Origin: Fontisphaera persica | GTDB taxonomy: Bacteria > Verrucomicrobiota > Verrucomicrobiia > Limisphaerales > Fontisphaeraceae | Direction: 5' to 3' | DNA: 64,000 nt | Assembly: GCF_024832785.1 (NCBI RefSeq) | Contig: NZ_CP116615.1 | Coordinates: forward strand, 3,968,001 to 4,032,000 | Shown here: one piece after another, positions 26,734 through 37,152 of the stretch | Layout of the letters: each line of letters opens with the position of its first letter | How positions within the stretch are numbered: position 1 is the first letter of the stretch | Notes under the pieces: model-generated | The model's database searches: none | Told to the model about the DNA's origin: nothing | The model's input: only the letters and a program-made list of their open reading frames with translations | Program-made: the position numbers and the translations under genes

Positions 26734-28374
26734 TCAGTCCAGCTCGGTGACCCGCAGGCTGGCGGCAAACGCGGCATCGGGCGACAGCCGGAGTTTCTGG
26801 CCGCTGGTGGTGGTCAGTTTGCGGAGGGTCACCCGCTCGGTCAACCGATAGGGAAAGGGGCGGGCGGCCGTGGGCGGGGCGCTGCCGTCGGGGTCGGTGA
26901 ACAGGTAGGGGCCAGCATAGTCTTTCGGGTGCTGGCGGTCGTCAATGATAAGGCCGTCAATGAGGATTTCCCGTGGCATGAAGCAGGGATAGCCGAAGTC
27001 GTGCTGTCCGTCGTTGCTGGCGTTAATCACGTAAGGCTGAATGGGTGCGCCGCAGGCGGGAATCCACCGGCAGTTGCGGATGACAATGGTGCCTTCCCAC
27101 GTGCTGCCATAGTCGCCGCGCAGGGTGAGCAGGGAATGCCCGTTGAGCGTGGAGTTTTCCACGGTCAAGGTGCCCCGCCCAATGGCATTCAGCCCGGCGT
27201 GGCCCAGGGTGGAGTTGCGGATGGTATAGGCGCCGGAAACGCCCTGGTGGACGTCCATGCGGGACAAGGTGCAGTTTTCCAGGAGGATATTTTTGCAGAA
27301 GTTGGCCCCGATGACGCCCCAACGGGTGGTGTCGCAGATGTTGTCCATGCGGCAGCCAATCAGGGTGAAGTTGACCACCTCGTTCGCGCTCAAATCATAG
27401 GAGCCCATGCTCACGGGTTTGCCGGCGGCGCCGATGGTGGTGTAGGTCTTGTGCCCGGTGACAAAGCAGTTGCGCAGGGTGACGTTGGCGCAACTGTTCA
27501 CCGCCAGGAATCCGCTGTAGGGGTGGCCGACGTCCGTCTCTCCCACCACGTGATGAGTCAGGCCCGTGACGGTGGTGTTCGAGCGGTTGATGACGATGTT
27601 GCGCGCCCAGTAGTTGTAGCCCTTCTCCTGCTTCATCCGGTTGGCGGTGGTGGTGAAGATGCCGCCTTTGAGCACCAGGGTGCGCTCGTCCATCGGGCGG
27701 GCCTCCACGCGGGTGATGGTGTCGTAATTCCAGTCAATATCGCCCTCGATGGTGCCGTCCCGGCGCAGAATGAAGCAATCGCGTTGGGTGGTGCCGTCGT
27801 TCTGATTGAGGCCGCGGCGAATATAAACCCGCTGGCGGTTGTTCTCCACGCGCACCCAGCAATCGCGGGGCGGCCGCACGTCCAGGCGGCGTTGGTCGCG
27901 GGTGAGGCGCGTTATCGAAAACTTCACGGGCTCGAGCAGCGAGCGGACGACAAACAGCGGCAGGCGGTGGTTTTCGACGTCGGTGTCGTCAATGAGGAAG
28001 TGCGCCGTGCCCCAGTCCGTGTCGGTGGCGATGATGGCGGTGAGCGCCCGGCGGCCAAGATGGTAAGTGGCGCCGGGCCGGGCCTGAACCGGCAAGTTGT
28101 GGGCGTTGGCAAAGGCGTGCGCCTCGACAATGGCCGGCAAATCGTCGGCCACGCCGTTGCCGACCGCACCAAAGGCCTCATAAGTGACCGGACCATTGGT
28201 AGGAACGGCGCGTTTCGGCGCCGCCGCCAGGACGGCGACTACGCCCGCCTGCAAGCCGAGAAGGACGACTATTAGAGTGCAACGCAGCGCCCAGCCACGC
28301 CGCGACCCCGTGGGCAGAGCCGCGAGCCGGTGGTGAAAGTTCGCAAATAACATAGGCTTTTCGGGTGTCATCAT
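26734..28374 (-). CDS. Secreted right-handed beta-helix protein (pectate-lyase/glycosidase-like fold)
   Basis: A 546-residue protein (ATG 28374; ATG 28371 or 28353 possible). A hydrophobic export signal lies at about 29-52 (LRCTLIVVLLGLQAGVVAVLAAA), preceded by an Arg-rich stretch. The start of the mature region, VTYEAFGAVGNGVADDLPAIVEAHAFAN, is the canonical Pectate_lyase_3/GH28-like opening. Then come irregular parallel beta-helix rungs rich in Asn (NIVINRSNTTVTGLTHHVVG, NVTLRNCFVTGHKT, NILLENCTLSRMD, TIRNSTLG, LTVENSTLN). Catalytic residues of a defined family are not obvious, so it may be a lyase, hydrolase or binding protein for plant or algal polysaccharides. Confidence 0.82.
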   Translation of the reverse strand: MMTPEKPMLFANFHHRLAALPTGSRRGWALRCTLIVVLLGLQAGVVAVLAAAPKRAVPTNGPVTYEAFGAVGNGVADDLPAIVEAHAFANAHNLPVQARPGATYHLGRRALTAIIATDTDWGTAHFLIDDTDVENHRLPLFVVRSLLEPVKFSITRLTRDQRRLDVRPPRDCWVRVENNRQRVYIRRGLNQNDGTTQRDCFILRRDGTIEGDIDWNYDTITRVEARPMDERTLVLKGGIFTTTANRMKQEKGYNYWARNIVINRSNTTVTGLTHHVVGETDVGHPYSGFLAVNSCANVTLRNCFVTGHKTYTTIGAAGKPVSMGSYDLSANEVVNFTLIGCRMDNICDTTRWGVIGANFCKNILLENCTLSRMDVHQGVSGAYTIRNSTLGHAGLNAIGRGTLTVENSTLNGHSLLTLRGDYGSTWEGTIVIRNCRWIPACGAPIQPYVINASNDGQHDFGYPCFMPREILIDGLIIDDRQHPKDYAGPYLFTDPDGSAPPTAARPFPYRLTERVTLRKLTTTSGQKLRLSPDAAFAASLRVTELD

Positions 28375-28531
28375 GGCTTATCCCTGCGAGCGCGTCAGGT
28401 CTTAAATTGTCATCCGATTCAAGATAACAGGAAACCTCTGCACAATGGGTTTTGAAAGTTGATGGGTGTGGGTGGTTTTTCACCCCGTTTGATGGACATG
28501 GGGGAAGCGACACAATATGACGTAAAAAACC

Positions 28532-28627
28532 ATGCACCACGATGAGCCATTGAAGCGGCGGGCTTTGAGGGGGGTGTGCCTGAAGGTGTGGTTATGGCTG
28601 TGTTTGGGCCTCGTTTTTTTGTGGTAG
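28532..28627 (+). CDS. Possible 31-residue membrane peptide
   Basis: The frame reads MHHDEPLKRRALRGVCLKVW and then LWLCLGLVFLW before TAG: a basic amphipathic start followed by a short hydrophobic helix. That is the plan of small membrane peptides, including type I toxins. No Shine-Dalgarno site is seen, and the surroundings are repeat-rich non-coding DNA. It may be chance. Confidence 0.25.
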   Translation: MHHDEPLKRRALRGVCLKVWLWLCLGLVFLW

Positions 28628-28768
28628 CGAGGTGGTTTTGGCGCCTGTACCGCGGAAGGGAGCGGATTAAGTATTGAGGGGTTTTTTAAGCAGGTTTGGC
28701 CCAGGCTGTCGGTCTCGGGGAACACACGTCCCACTGCAGCGGGATAAGGCTTGCGTCCCGCATGCTTT

Positions 28769-28801
28769 ATCCCGCTTCGCGGGACGAGGCGCCTGCGCTA
28801 C
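28769..28801. repeat. 33-bp interspersed repeat, copy 1
   Basis: A hairpin-forming element (TCCCGCTTCGCGGGA at its left end) followed by GAGGCGCCTGCGCTAC. It recurs at 29140-29172 with one mismatch. The shared tail GCCTGCGCTAC also ends the 90-bp repeat below, so both belong to one repeat family. Confidence 0.75.
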
Positions 28802-28830
28802 GAGAAATGAAAATTTGACGGGCGGAGTGG

Positions 28831-28920
28831 TGCTTATAGGGGCGTCTGTTTGACGACAGCAGTTCTGCAATCACGGAGCCGGGAGGCTCCGTGAACCCGC
28901 AGGCGGGACGCCTGCGCTAC
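28831..28920. repeat. 90-bp interspersed repeat, copy 1
   Basis: A 90-bp unit that recurs at 29220-29309 with three mismatches. It contains two nested hairpins, GGAGCC-GGGA-GGCTCC and GCAGGCG-GGA-CGCCTGC, and ends with CGCCTGCGCTAC. The stretch 28375-28830 upstream holds no recognised gene apart from a doubtful 31-codon frame. Confidence 0.85.
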
Positions 28921-29040
28921 ATGAGGCCGACGACCGCGCTACACACCCTCACACTAGTTGTTTCCCACGATGGGGTAAAGGAACACGGATGGACAAGAAT
29001 TTTGAACAGAAGGGAACGAAGGAAACGAAGGGGGAAAACG

Positions 29041-29077
29041 CCTCCTCGCCCTGACTCTCTCCTTCAGGGAGTGGGAG
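29041..29077. repeat. Degraded REP-like element
   Basis: CTCGCCCTGACTCTCTCCTTCAGGGAGTGGGAG resembles the repeat class of 10663-10740 and 17780-17817 and can form a short hairpin around TTCA. It sits between the two 90-bp repeats, so different repeat families cluster in this gene-free stretch. Confidence 0.4.
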
Positions 29078-29139
29078 AAATTGTAGCTGCGCGGATTATC
29101 CTGCTCTTGGCCCCCCTTGGCCTGCGGGACGGAGGCTGA

Positions 29140-29172
29140 ATCCCGCTTTGCGGGACGAGGCGCCTGCGCTAC
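29140..29172. repeat. 33-bp interspersed repeat, copy 2
   Basis: The same unit as 28769-28801 with one substitution (CTTTGC for CTTCGC in the hairpin loop region). It is followed by two further partial GCCTGCGC(T/C)AC tails. Confidence 0.75.
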
Positions 29173-29219
29173 AGAAGGGAAGCCTGCGCCACGACATCTG
29201 CTGTATCATTGCAGCTTGG

Positions 29220-29309
29220 TGCTTACTGGGGCGTCTGTTTGACGACGGCAGTTCTGCAATCACGGAGCCGGGAGGCTCCGTGAACCCGCAGGCGGGACGC
29301 CTGCGCTAC
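29220..29309. repeat. 90-bp interspersed repeat, copy 2
   Basis: The direct repeat of 28831-28920, 87 of 90 positions identical, 389 bp downstream. With the 33-bp units it gives the order 33-90-33-90, a two-fold composite array. The stretch 29310-29596 behind it shows no gene; its open frames lack coding character. Confidence 0.85.
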
Positions 29310-29596
29310 AAGGACGGGAAGCCTGCGCTACGACAAAGTTTTCACGCGGCCGGGGTTGATGCCATGATGCGTTTGGAGAAAGTCCTGTGTTCTGCCGTGA
29401 AACGATTCACAGGCATGTCCAGGCGAAGGGCATGGGAGGAGGCGGCGAAGGGGGAGGGAATTTTGTAGCCATCGTTTGGCATAAGGTGGTGGCGAACCGG
29501 GGATTGTGGCGGCGTAAAGGCGGGGAGAGCCGGCCCGGCAATCAAGGTGGGATGGTGGGTTTTCGCCAAGAAAATTTGGGTTGTTCGTGAAAAAAG

Positions 29597-29671
29597 TGGT
29601 GCGCGATAGAGGATTTGAACCTCTGACCCCTTCCGTGTCAAGGAAGTGCTCTTCCCCTGAGCTAACCGCGC
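29597..29671 (-). tRNA. tRNA-Val (anticodon GAC)
   Basis: The minus strand folds into a complete cloverleaf. The acceptor stem is GCGCGGT paired with ATCGCGC, including one G-T pair. The D arm is GCTC-AGGGGAA-GAGC, the anticodon stem CTTCC/GGAAG has loop TTGACAC (anticodon GAC), and the T arm is AGAGG-TTCAAAT-CCTCT. The 3' ACCA is encoded in the DNA. It lies between the repeat-rich stretch and ftsK. Confidence 0.96.
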
Positions 29672-29859
29672 AATGGACAGGCTGGCGCTTGGCCGCGCCT
29701 GTGCAGAGAATGTGCGGCGGGCGGGGCACGGTGGCAAGCTTAAAAAACGGGGGTTTGGGCGGGGGAGCGGGTGCCTGCTTGCTGCCGTTGTGAGTGGCGG
29801 GTGCGGCGCGTTGGCGGGGGCAAAATTTTCCTGTTTTATCAGGGGCGGAGGTGCATACA

Positions 29860-32715
29860 ATGGGCTGGCAATTACATTACATGGCACGCAATGATCAGGG
29901 CGAGCCGGCCCCCAACCGCGGTTTCAATGACATTATTGGGATTGCGTTGCTGGCGGCCGCATTGCTGTTGATGGCGGCTCAGTGGTCGTTTGACCGCGGA
30001 GACGTGCGGTATTTGCGCGTGCCGCCGCATGATCCGGCGCATAATTGGATCGGGCCGGCGGGGGCGTATGTGGCGTGGGGCACGTTTTTGATCATGGGAG
30101 GGGCGGCTTACATTCTGCCGATGCTGCTGATGTTTTTCGGGCTGGGTTATTTGTGGGACTTCATGGCGTATTTGCGGCGCAAGTGGTACACGTGGGCGGC
30201 GGCGGGAGTGGTGTTGTTGTGCTGCACGGGGCTGTTGAATTTGTACACTGATGGGGAAACGGTGCGGCAGATGGCCACGCACCGGTATGCGTATGATCAG
30301 GCCGGTTTTCTGGAGAAGATTGCGTTCAACATTGGCGCGGACACGGCGGGGGGGCTGCTGGGGTTGTGGTTGAATCAGTATGCGTTTGGCCATTTCGGGC
30401 GGGCGGGCGCCACGATCATTTACTGCACGCTGTACTGCATCAGCCTGTATTTCCTGACGAATTTTGAGCTGGGCAACTGGGTGCGCGAGTGGCTGCAGAA
30501 ACGGCGCGAGGCGGATTTGTTTGCGGGGTTGTCCGAGCCGGAGAAGGAGCTGAAGCGCAAGGCGATGGAGCTGGAGCGGCGCGCGCGCGAGCTGGAGGAG
30601 GAGGTGGAGCGCACGGCCAAAGGCAAAGCCCCCGCCGCCCATGGCAAAGCGGGGCCGGAGTTGGGCGCCGATTTGCAACCGGTGCCCGAGCCGACGGTGC
30701 GCGATTTAAGTGTGCCGCAAATCAAAACCGCCCCCAAGAAAACCAAAGAGCCCGCCGAGGCCGCCGCCCCCGCTGCCAAAGAGGAGGGCGAGGCCGAGAC
30801 CGCCGCCGCGCCCAAGGTGGTGCCCGCGGCCAGCACGGCCGACATCCTGGGCAAGGCTGCCGCGCCCTCGGCCAAAGGCAAGGCAGAGCCGGCGGCAGTC
30901 GCCAAGACCGCCGCGCCCGCCGACAAGGTCACGCCCGAGGAATCGTGGGAGCCGGTGGAGAACACTCCCGCCAAGGCCCCGGACCAGGAGAATCCCTTTG
31001 CCGCTCCGGCCACGCCCGCGCCCGCGCCCGCCGTGGCGCCTGCGCCTGCCGCCAAGCCGAAGGCGGCCGTGCGGAAGCCCAAGCCCATCACGGTGGCGGA
31101 GGGGCCGCACATTGGCAACTATCGCCTGCCGTCGCTGGATTTGCTGCAGTTGCCTGATTTGTCGGTGAAGCCGTCCGAGACGAAGGAAGAGCTGATGGCC
31201 AACGCGCAGTTGATGAAGAACACGCTGGCGCAGTTTGACATCGAGGTGGCCATTGGGGACATCACCAAAGGCCCCACCATTACGCGCTACGAGCTGCATC
31301 CGGCCCCGGGCGTGAAGCTCGAAAAAATCACGGCGCTGACCAACAACATTGCGGCGGCGCTCAAGGCCGAGCGCATCCACATCCTCGCGCCGGTGCCCGG
31401 CAAAAGCTCGGTGGGGGTGGAGGTGCCCAACACGGTGAAGACCAAGGTCACGATGCGCGAGCTGCTGGAATCGGAGGAGTGGCTCAACACGAAGGCGCGG
31501 ATTCCGCTGGCGCTGGGCAAGGATGTGTATGGGCATCCCATCATTGCGGATTTGGCGGACATGCCGCACCTGCTGATTGCCGGGAGCACGGGGTCGGGCA
31601 AGTCGGTGTGCATCAACGCCATTGTGGCGTCGCTGTTGTACCGGTTCAGTCCGGACCAGCTCCGTTTTGTGATGATTGACCCGAAGGTGGTGGAGCTGCA
31701 GCACTACAACGCGCTGCCGCATCTGGTGGTGCCGGTGGTGAATGATCCCAAGAAGGTGATCCTCGCCCTGCGGTGGGTCATCCATGAAATGGAAAAGCGT
31801 TACAAGATTTTTGCCAAGGTGGGCGTGCGCAACATCAAGTCCTTCAACGAGCGCCCGCGCCACAAGCCGCCTCCGCCGCCGCCTGAGCCGGAGCTGCCCC
31901 TCACCACGCGGAAGGAAAAAATTGAGGCCGGCGCCGACGGATTTGCGGTGGAGGTGGACGAGCAGATTGTGGTGCCGCGGGAGGACGACATAGTCATCCC
32001 GGACAAGCTCAGTTACATCGTGGTCATCATTGATGAGCTGGCGGATTTGATGCTGGTGGCGCCGGCGGATGTGGAGATGGCGATTGCGCGGATTACCCAG
32101 ATGGCGCGGGCGGCGGGCATTCATTGCATTGTGGCCACGCAGCGGCCCAGTGTGGACGTCATCACCGGTGTCATCAAGGCCAACATCCCCGCGCGCATCG
32201 CCTTCCAGGTGGCGGCCAAGGTGGACTCGCGGACGATTCTGGACGCGATGGGCGCCGACAAACTGCTGGGCAAGGGCGACATGCTCTACCTGCCGCCCGG
32301 CTCGGCCAAGCTCATCCGGGCCCAGGGCGCGCTGATTACGGACCAGGAAATCCAGAGCATTGTGGACTTCATCAGCGCCCAAGGCAAGCCGAGCTACGAC
32401 CTGGAAATCACGCAGCAGCTCAGCAAGCCTGCCAGCAGCATGGATGAGGAGGAGGAGGCCAGCGATGAGGACGAGGAGTTGATTCAGCAATGCATCGAGG
32501 TCATCCGCAGCGAGCAAAAGGCCAGTGTGTCGCTGCTGCAACGTCGGCTCAAACTGGGTTACGGCCGCGCGGCGCGGCTCATGGATGAGCTGGAGCGCCG
32601 GGGAATTGTTGGCCCCAGCAAAGGCGCCGAGCCACGGGACATCCTGATTGATTTGGACGGCACGGGCATGGACGGGGCCAAGTCCGCCGGCGGGCCGGGA
32701 TTGACGCCGGCCTAG
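29860..32715 (+). CDS. ftsK: DNA translocase FtsK
   Basis: The start is ATG 29860, with a strong GGAGG 8 nt upstream, giving 951 residues. Four membrane helices lie in about 20-200. They are followed by a charged helical stretch and a linker of about 170 residues made almost only of Ala, Pro, Lys and Glu. The motor follows: PKVVELQHYNALPHLV and Walker A GSTGSGKS, then IIDELADLMLVA (Walker B) and IHCIVATQRPSVDVITGVIKANIP. The C-terminal gamma winged helix (CIEVIRSEQKASVSLLQRRLKLGYGRAARLMDELERRGI) reads KOPS sites and activates XerCD. FtsK pumps chromosome ends apart at the septum. A proline-rich insert (RHKPPPPPPEPELPLTTRKEK) sits inside the motor. Confidence 0.96.
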   Translation: MGWQLHYMARNDQGEPAPNRGFNDIIGIALLAAALLLMAAQWSFDRGDVRYLRVPPHDPAHNWIGPAGAYVAWGTFLIMGGAAYILPMLLMFFGLGYLWDFMAYLRRKWYTWAAAGVVLLCCTGLLNLYTDGETVRQMATHRYAYDQAGFLEKIAFNIGADTAGGLLGLWLNQYAFGHFGRAGATIIYCTLYCISLYFLTNFELGNWVREWLQKRREADLFAGLSEPEKELKRKAMELERRARELEEEVERTAKGKAPAAHGKAGPELGADLQPVPEPTVRDLSVPQIKTAPKKTKEPAEAAAPAAKEEGEAETAAAPKVVPAASTADILGKAAAPSAKGKAEPAAVAKTAAPADKVTPEESWEPVENTPAKAPDQENPFAAPATPAPAPAVAPAPAAKPKAAVRKPKPITVAEGPHIGNYRLPSLDLLQLPDLSVKPSETKEELMANAQLMKNTLAQFDIEVAIGDITKGPTITRYELHPAPGVKLEKITALTNNIAAALKAERIHILAPVPGKSSVGVEVPNTVKTKVTMRELLESEEWLNTKARIPLALGKDVYGHPIIADLADMPHLLIAGSTGSGKSVCINAIVASLLYRFSPDQLRFVMIDPKVVELQHYNALPHLVVPVVNDPKKVILALRWVIHEMEKRYKIFAKVGVRNIKSFNERPRHKPPPPPPEPELPLTTRKEKIEAGADGFAVEVDEQIVVPREDDIVIPDKLSYIVVIIDELADLMLVAPADVEMAIARITQMARAAGIHCIVATQRPSVDVITGVIKANIPARIAFQVAAKVDSRTILDAMGADKLLGKGDMLYLPPGSAKLIRAQGALITDQEIQSIVDFISAQGKPSYDLEITQQLSKPASSMDEEEEASDEDEELIQQCIEVIRSEQKASVSLLQRRLKLGYGRAARLMDELERRGIVGPSKGAEPRDILIDLDGTGMDGAKSAGGPGLTPA

Positions 32716-32729
32716 GGCCGCTGCTGGTT

Positions 32730-33278
32730 ATGGCGCAAGCCGCTGTTTTTCTGGATCGCGACGGCACGGTGATTGCCGAGCGGCACTATTTGAAAGACCC
32801 GGCGCAGGTGGAGCTGTTGCCCGGGGCGGTGGAGGCCCTGAAGCGGCTGCAGGACGCCGGCTTCTGGCTGTTTTTTGTCACCAATCAGTCGGGCATCGGA
32901 CGCGGATACTTCACGCTGGAGGAGGCGCTCCGGGTGCAGGCGCGGGTGGAGGAGCTGCTGGGGCGGGGCGGGGTGCGCCTTGCCAAGACTTACCTGGCCC
33001 CCGAGGCGCCGGACCAGCCCAGCCGCGGGCGCAAGCCTTCGCCCGCTTTTTTGTGGGATGCGCGAGATGAATTTGGGTTGGACTTGGCGCGGTCTTACAT
33101 GATTGGGGACAAACTGATTGATTTGGAATGCGGCTGGAATGCCGGTGTCCGCCGCAGCCTGCTCGTGTGCACTGGTTATGGCCGTGAAACTGCCGAGCGG
33201 GAGGCGGGCCGGTTGCGTGACGCCGTGGTGGTGCCGGACCTGGCCGCCGCCGCCGAATGGATATTGCTGCAATCATGA
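32730..33278 (+). CDS. HAD-family phosphatase, GmhB-like
   Basis: A 182-residue member of the histidinol-phosphatase/GmhB group. Catalytic residues are D9 and D11 in FLDRDGTV, the Thr/Asn in FVTNQSGIGRGYF, the Lys in RGRKPSP and the acidic site in MIGDKLIDLECGWNAG. GmhB removes the 7-phosphate of heptose bisphosphate on the way to ADP-heptose. The usual zinc loop of GmhB (Cys-x-His ... Cys-x-Cys) is replaced by APEAPDQPSRGRKP without any Cys, so substrate assignment stays open. It begins 14 bp after ftsK and overlaps the next gene by 4 bp. Confidence 0.8.
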   Translation: MAQAAVFLDRDGTVIAERHYLKDPAQVELLPGAVEALKRLQDAGFWLFFVTNQSGIGRGYFTLEEALRVQARVEELLGRGGVRLAKTYLAPEAPDQPSRGRKPSPAFLWDARDEFGLDLARSYMIGDKLIDLECGWNAGVRRSLLVCTGYGRETAEREAGRLRDAVVVPDLAAAAEWILLQS

Positions 33279-33931
33279 AAGGTGGCTTCTTACTGTTTGC
33301 CCTTGCGTGCGCCCTGGTGGCGGCTCGCCTGAGCGCCGCCGAGGACTTCCAGACCAATCCCACCAACCAGCCGCCGCGGGGCTGGGAGGTCACCATCACC
33401 GGCGCCGGACAGCCGGTTTGGACCGTGCAGGAGGAATCGTCCGCCGCCGCCACCAATCGCGTGCTGGTACAGTCCGGCATCACGCCGCGCCCGTCGTTTC
33501 CGTTGTGCGTGCGGCAGGAGCCGGTGTTGCGGGACGGCTGGGTGAGCGTGCGCTTCAAAACGGTGAGCGGCGAGCTAGACCAGGCGGCCGGCGTGGTGTG
33601 GCGTTATCAAAGCGCCACGAATTATTATATTTGCCGCGCCAACGCACGCGAAGACAACGTGGTGCTCTACAAAGTCCAGCAGGGCAAGCGCACCGCGCTG
33701 CCGCTGGTGGGGCGCAAGGACGGCTACGGGGTGGAGCAGAAGGTCACGCCCGGGCAATGGCACACGTTGCGGGTGGAGTTTCGCGGCCCGCGGAGCACGG
33801 TGTTTTTTGACGGGCAGAAATTGTTGGAGGTGGAGGACGAAACCTTCACGCAGGCCGGGCGCATCGGCCTGTGGACCAAGGCCGACAGCGTGACGATGTT
33901 TGATGATTTCGACTGGGGCGCCGCGCCCTGA
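33275..33931 (+). CDS. Secreted jelly-roll (LamG/DUF1080-like) protein
   Basis: The ATG at 33275 overlaps the phosphatase stop (ATGA). The 218-residue product has a signal peptide (MKGGFLLFALACALVAARLSAAE) and one concanavalin-like sandwich. This is seen in VSVRFKTVSGELDQAAGVVWRY, YYICRANAREDNVVLYKV, WHTLRVEFRGPRSTVFFDGQKLLEVEDETF and GRIGLWTKADSVTMFDDF. This pattern belongs to the family_16/DUF1080-type modules abundant in Verrucomicrobia and Planctomycetes; binding of a glycan is the likely role. Translational coupling to the HAD gene does not have an obvious functional reason. Confidence 0.8.
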   Translation: MKGGFLLFALACALVAARLSAAEDFQTNPTNQPPRGWEVTITGAGQPVWTVQEESSAAATNRVLVQSGITPRPSFPLCVRQEPVLRDGWVSVRFKTVSGELDQAAGVVWRYQSATNYYICRANAREDNVVLYKVQQGKRTALPLVGRKDGYGVEQKVTPGQWHTLRVEFRGPRSTVFFDGQKLLEVEDETFTQAGRIGLWTKADSVTMFDDFDWGAAP

Positions 33932-33948
33932 AGTGAGGGGGCCGCCCC

Positions 33949-36051
<2,103 letters not shown>

Positions 36052-36208
36052 TTATTAAAACGGTCTCCCGCCGCAGTGTCGAGGGCGCAGCGCAGTTTGT
36101 TTGGCCGGGAGAAGGGCAGGGCGCGTGGTCTCACGGCGGGGAGTGAGGGGGGGTGAATAGTTCTGGCTTTGATGGCGTCTTTGTCCTAGAATGTCGTGAC
36201 ACATAATT

Positions 36209-37123
36209 ATGAAAAAGTCCATCCTCTTGACCGCAGTGTTGGCGGTGGGCATTGCCTTGCCTGCTGCTGCCCAGGGCAAAAAAGTCCTCGTCGTCACCAC
36301 CACCACCGGTTTCCGGCACAGCTCGATTCCGGTGGCTGAGAAAATCATCGGCCAACTGGCCAAGGAAAGCGGCGCTTTCACTGTGGAATACGTGAGCCAG
36401 CCTCCCAACGAGCCGCGCGCGCCCAAGCGGCCCGGCAACAATGCCACCGAGGCCGAAAAAGAGAAATTCCAGCAGGAGCAGGCGGCATACGAGGCGGCGC
36501 GCAAGGCTTGGAATGAAGAGATGCGCAAGGTGTTGACCAAGCTCAGCCCGGCCAATCTGAAGAATTATGACGCGGTGATTTTTGCCAACACCACCGGCGA
36601 CCTGCCCATACCCGACCGCCAGGGATTTTTGGACTGGATTGCGGCGGGCGGCGGCTTTGTGGGGATGCACAGCGCCACGGACACCTTCCACGGTTTCCGG
36701 CCGTTCATTGAGATGATTGGCGGCGAATTTTTGTCGCACGGCGCGCAAGTCAGCGTGGACGCCAATGTGGAAGACCGCGAGTGCTCGGCCTGCCGGCATT
36801 TCAAGGCGGGGCAGTTCACGGTGTTTGATGAAATCTATCTGTTCAAGAGCTATGACCGTACCAAAGTGCACAATCTGCTTTCCTTGAACAACCATCCCAA
36901 TGACAAAACGCCGGGCTATTACCCGATTTCCTGGAACAAGACCTACGGCAAAGGGCGGGTGTTCTACACCTCGCTGGGGCATCGCGAAGACGTGTGGGAC
37001 CCGGAATGGAAGGACCGCAAGAATCCGCCTGAAGTGGCGCGAGATTACCAGAAGCACATTCTGGGCGGCATCAAGTGGGCGCTGGGTCTGGAAACTTGCG
37101 AACCCAAAACGCAACAGAAATAA
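36209..37123 (+). CDS. Secreted ThuA-domain protein
   Basis: A 304-residue protein with signal peptide (MKKSILLTAVLAVGIALPAAAQ). The ThuA-like fold is seen as KKVLVVTTTTGFRHSSIPVAEKIIGQLAKES at the start, FANTTGDLPIPDRQGFLDWIAAGGGFVGMHSATDTF in the centre and PISWNKTYGKGRVFYTSLGHREDVWDPEW near the end. ThuA proteins are glutamine-amidotransferase-like folds tied to disaccharide metabolism. In Verrucomicrobia they usually stand beside DUF1080 (3-keto-disaccharide hydrolase) genes, as here, 29 bp upstream. An insert with Pro/Lys/Glu-rich sequence (about 55-100) separates the first two core strands. Confidence 0.92.
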   Translation: MKKSILLTAVLAVGIALPAAAQGKKVLVVTTTTGFRHSSIPVAEKIIGQLAKESGAFTVEYVSQPPNEPRAPKRPGNNATEAEKEKFQQEQAAYEAARKAWNEEMRKVLTKLSPANLKNYDAVIFANTTGDLPIPDRQGFLDWIAAGGGFVGMHSATDTFHGFRPFIEMIGGEFLSHGAQVSVDANVEDRECSACRHFKAGQFTVFDEIYLFKSYDRTKVHNLLSLNNHPNDKTPGYYPISWNKTYGKGRVFYTSLGHREDVWDPEWKDRKNPPEVARDYQKHILGGIKWALGLETCEPKTQQK

Positions 37124-37152
37124 CCGCGCTGGCCGCCAAGCAAAGGCACATT

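Noticed and set aside
26476-28275. 599-codon plus-strand frame opposite the beta-helix gene
   Set aside because: No motif; overlaps a well-supported secreted protein whose repeat structure is intact.
28891-29468. Two plus-strand frames in the repeat-rich gap (82 and 106 codons)
   Set aside because: They run through the 33- and 90-bp repeats and their hairpins, have no motif or ribosome-binding site, and would change with repeat number.
28375-29596. CRISPR array
   Set aside because: The repeats are only two copies of two units, 87/90 identical with long unequal spacing; no short regularly spaced direct repeats and no cas gene.
30706-32541. Long minus-strand open frame (611 codons) opposite ftsK
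   Set aside because: Composition is biased (His/Arg/Gly-rich), with no domains, whereas ftsK motifs are complete on the plus strand.
32730-33278. Firm naming as gmhB
   Set aside because: Catalytic motifs fit the wider HAD group but the GmhB zinc ligands are missing, so a gene symbol is not given.
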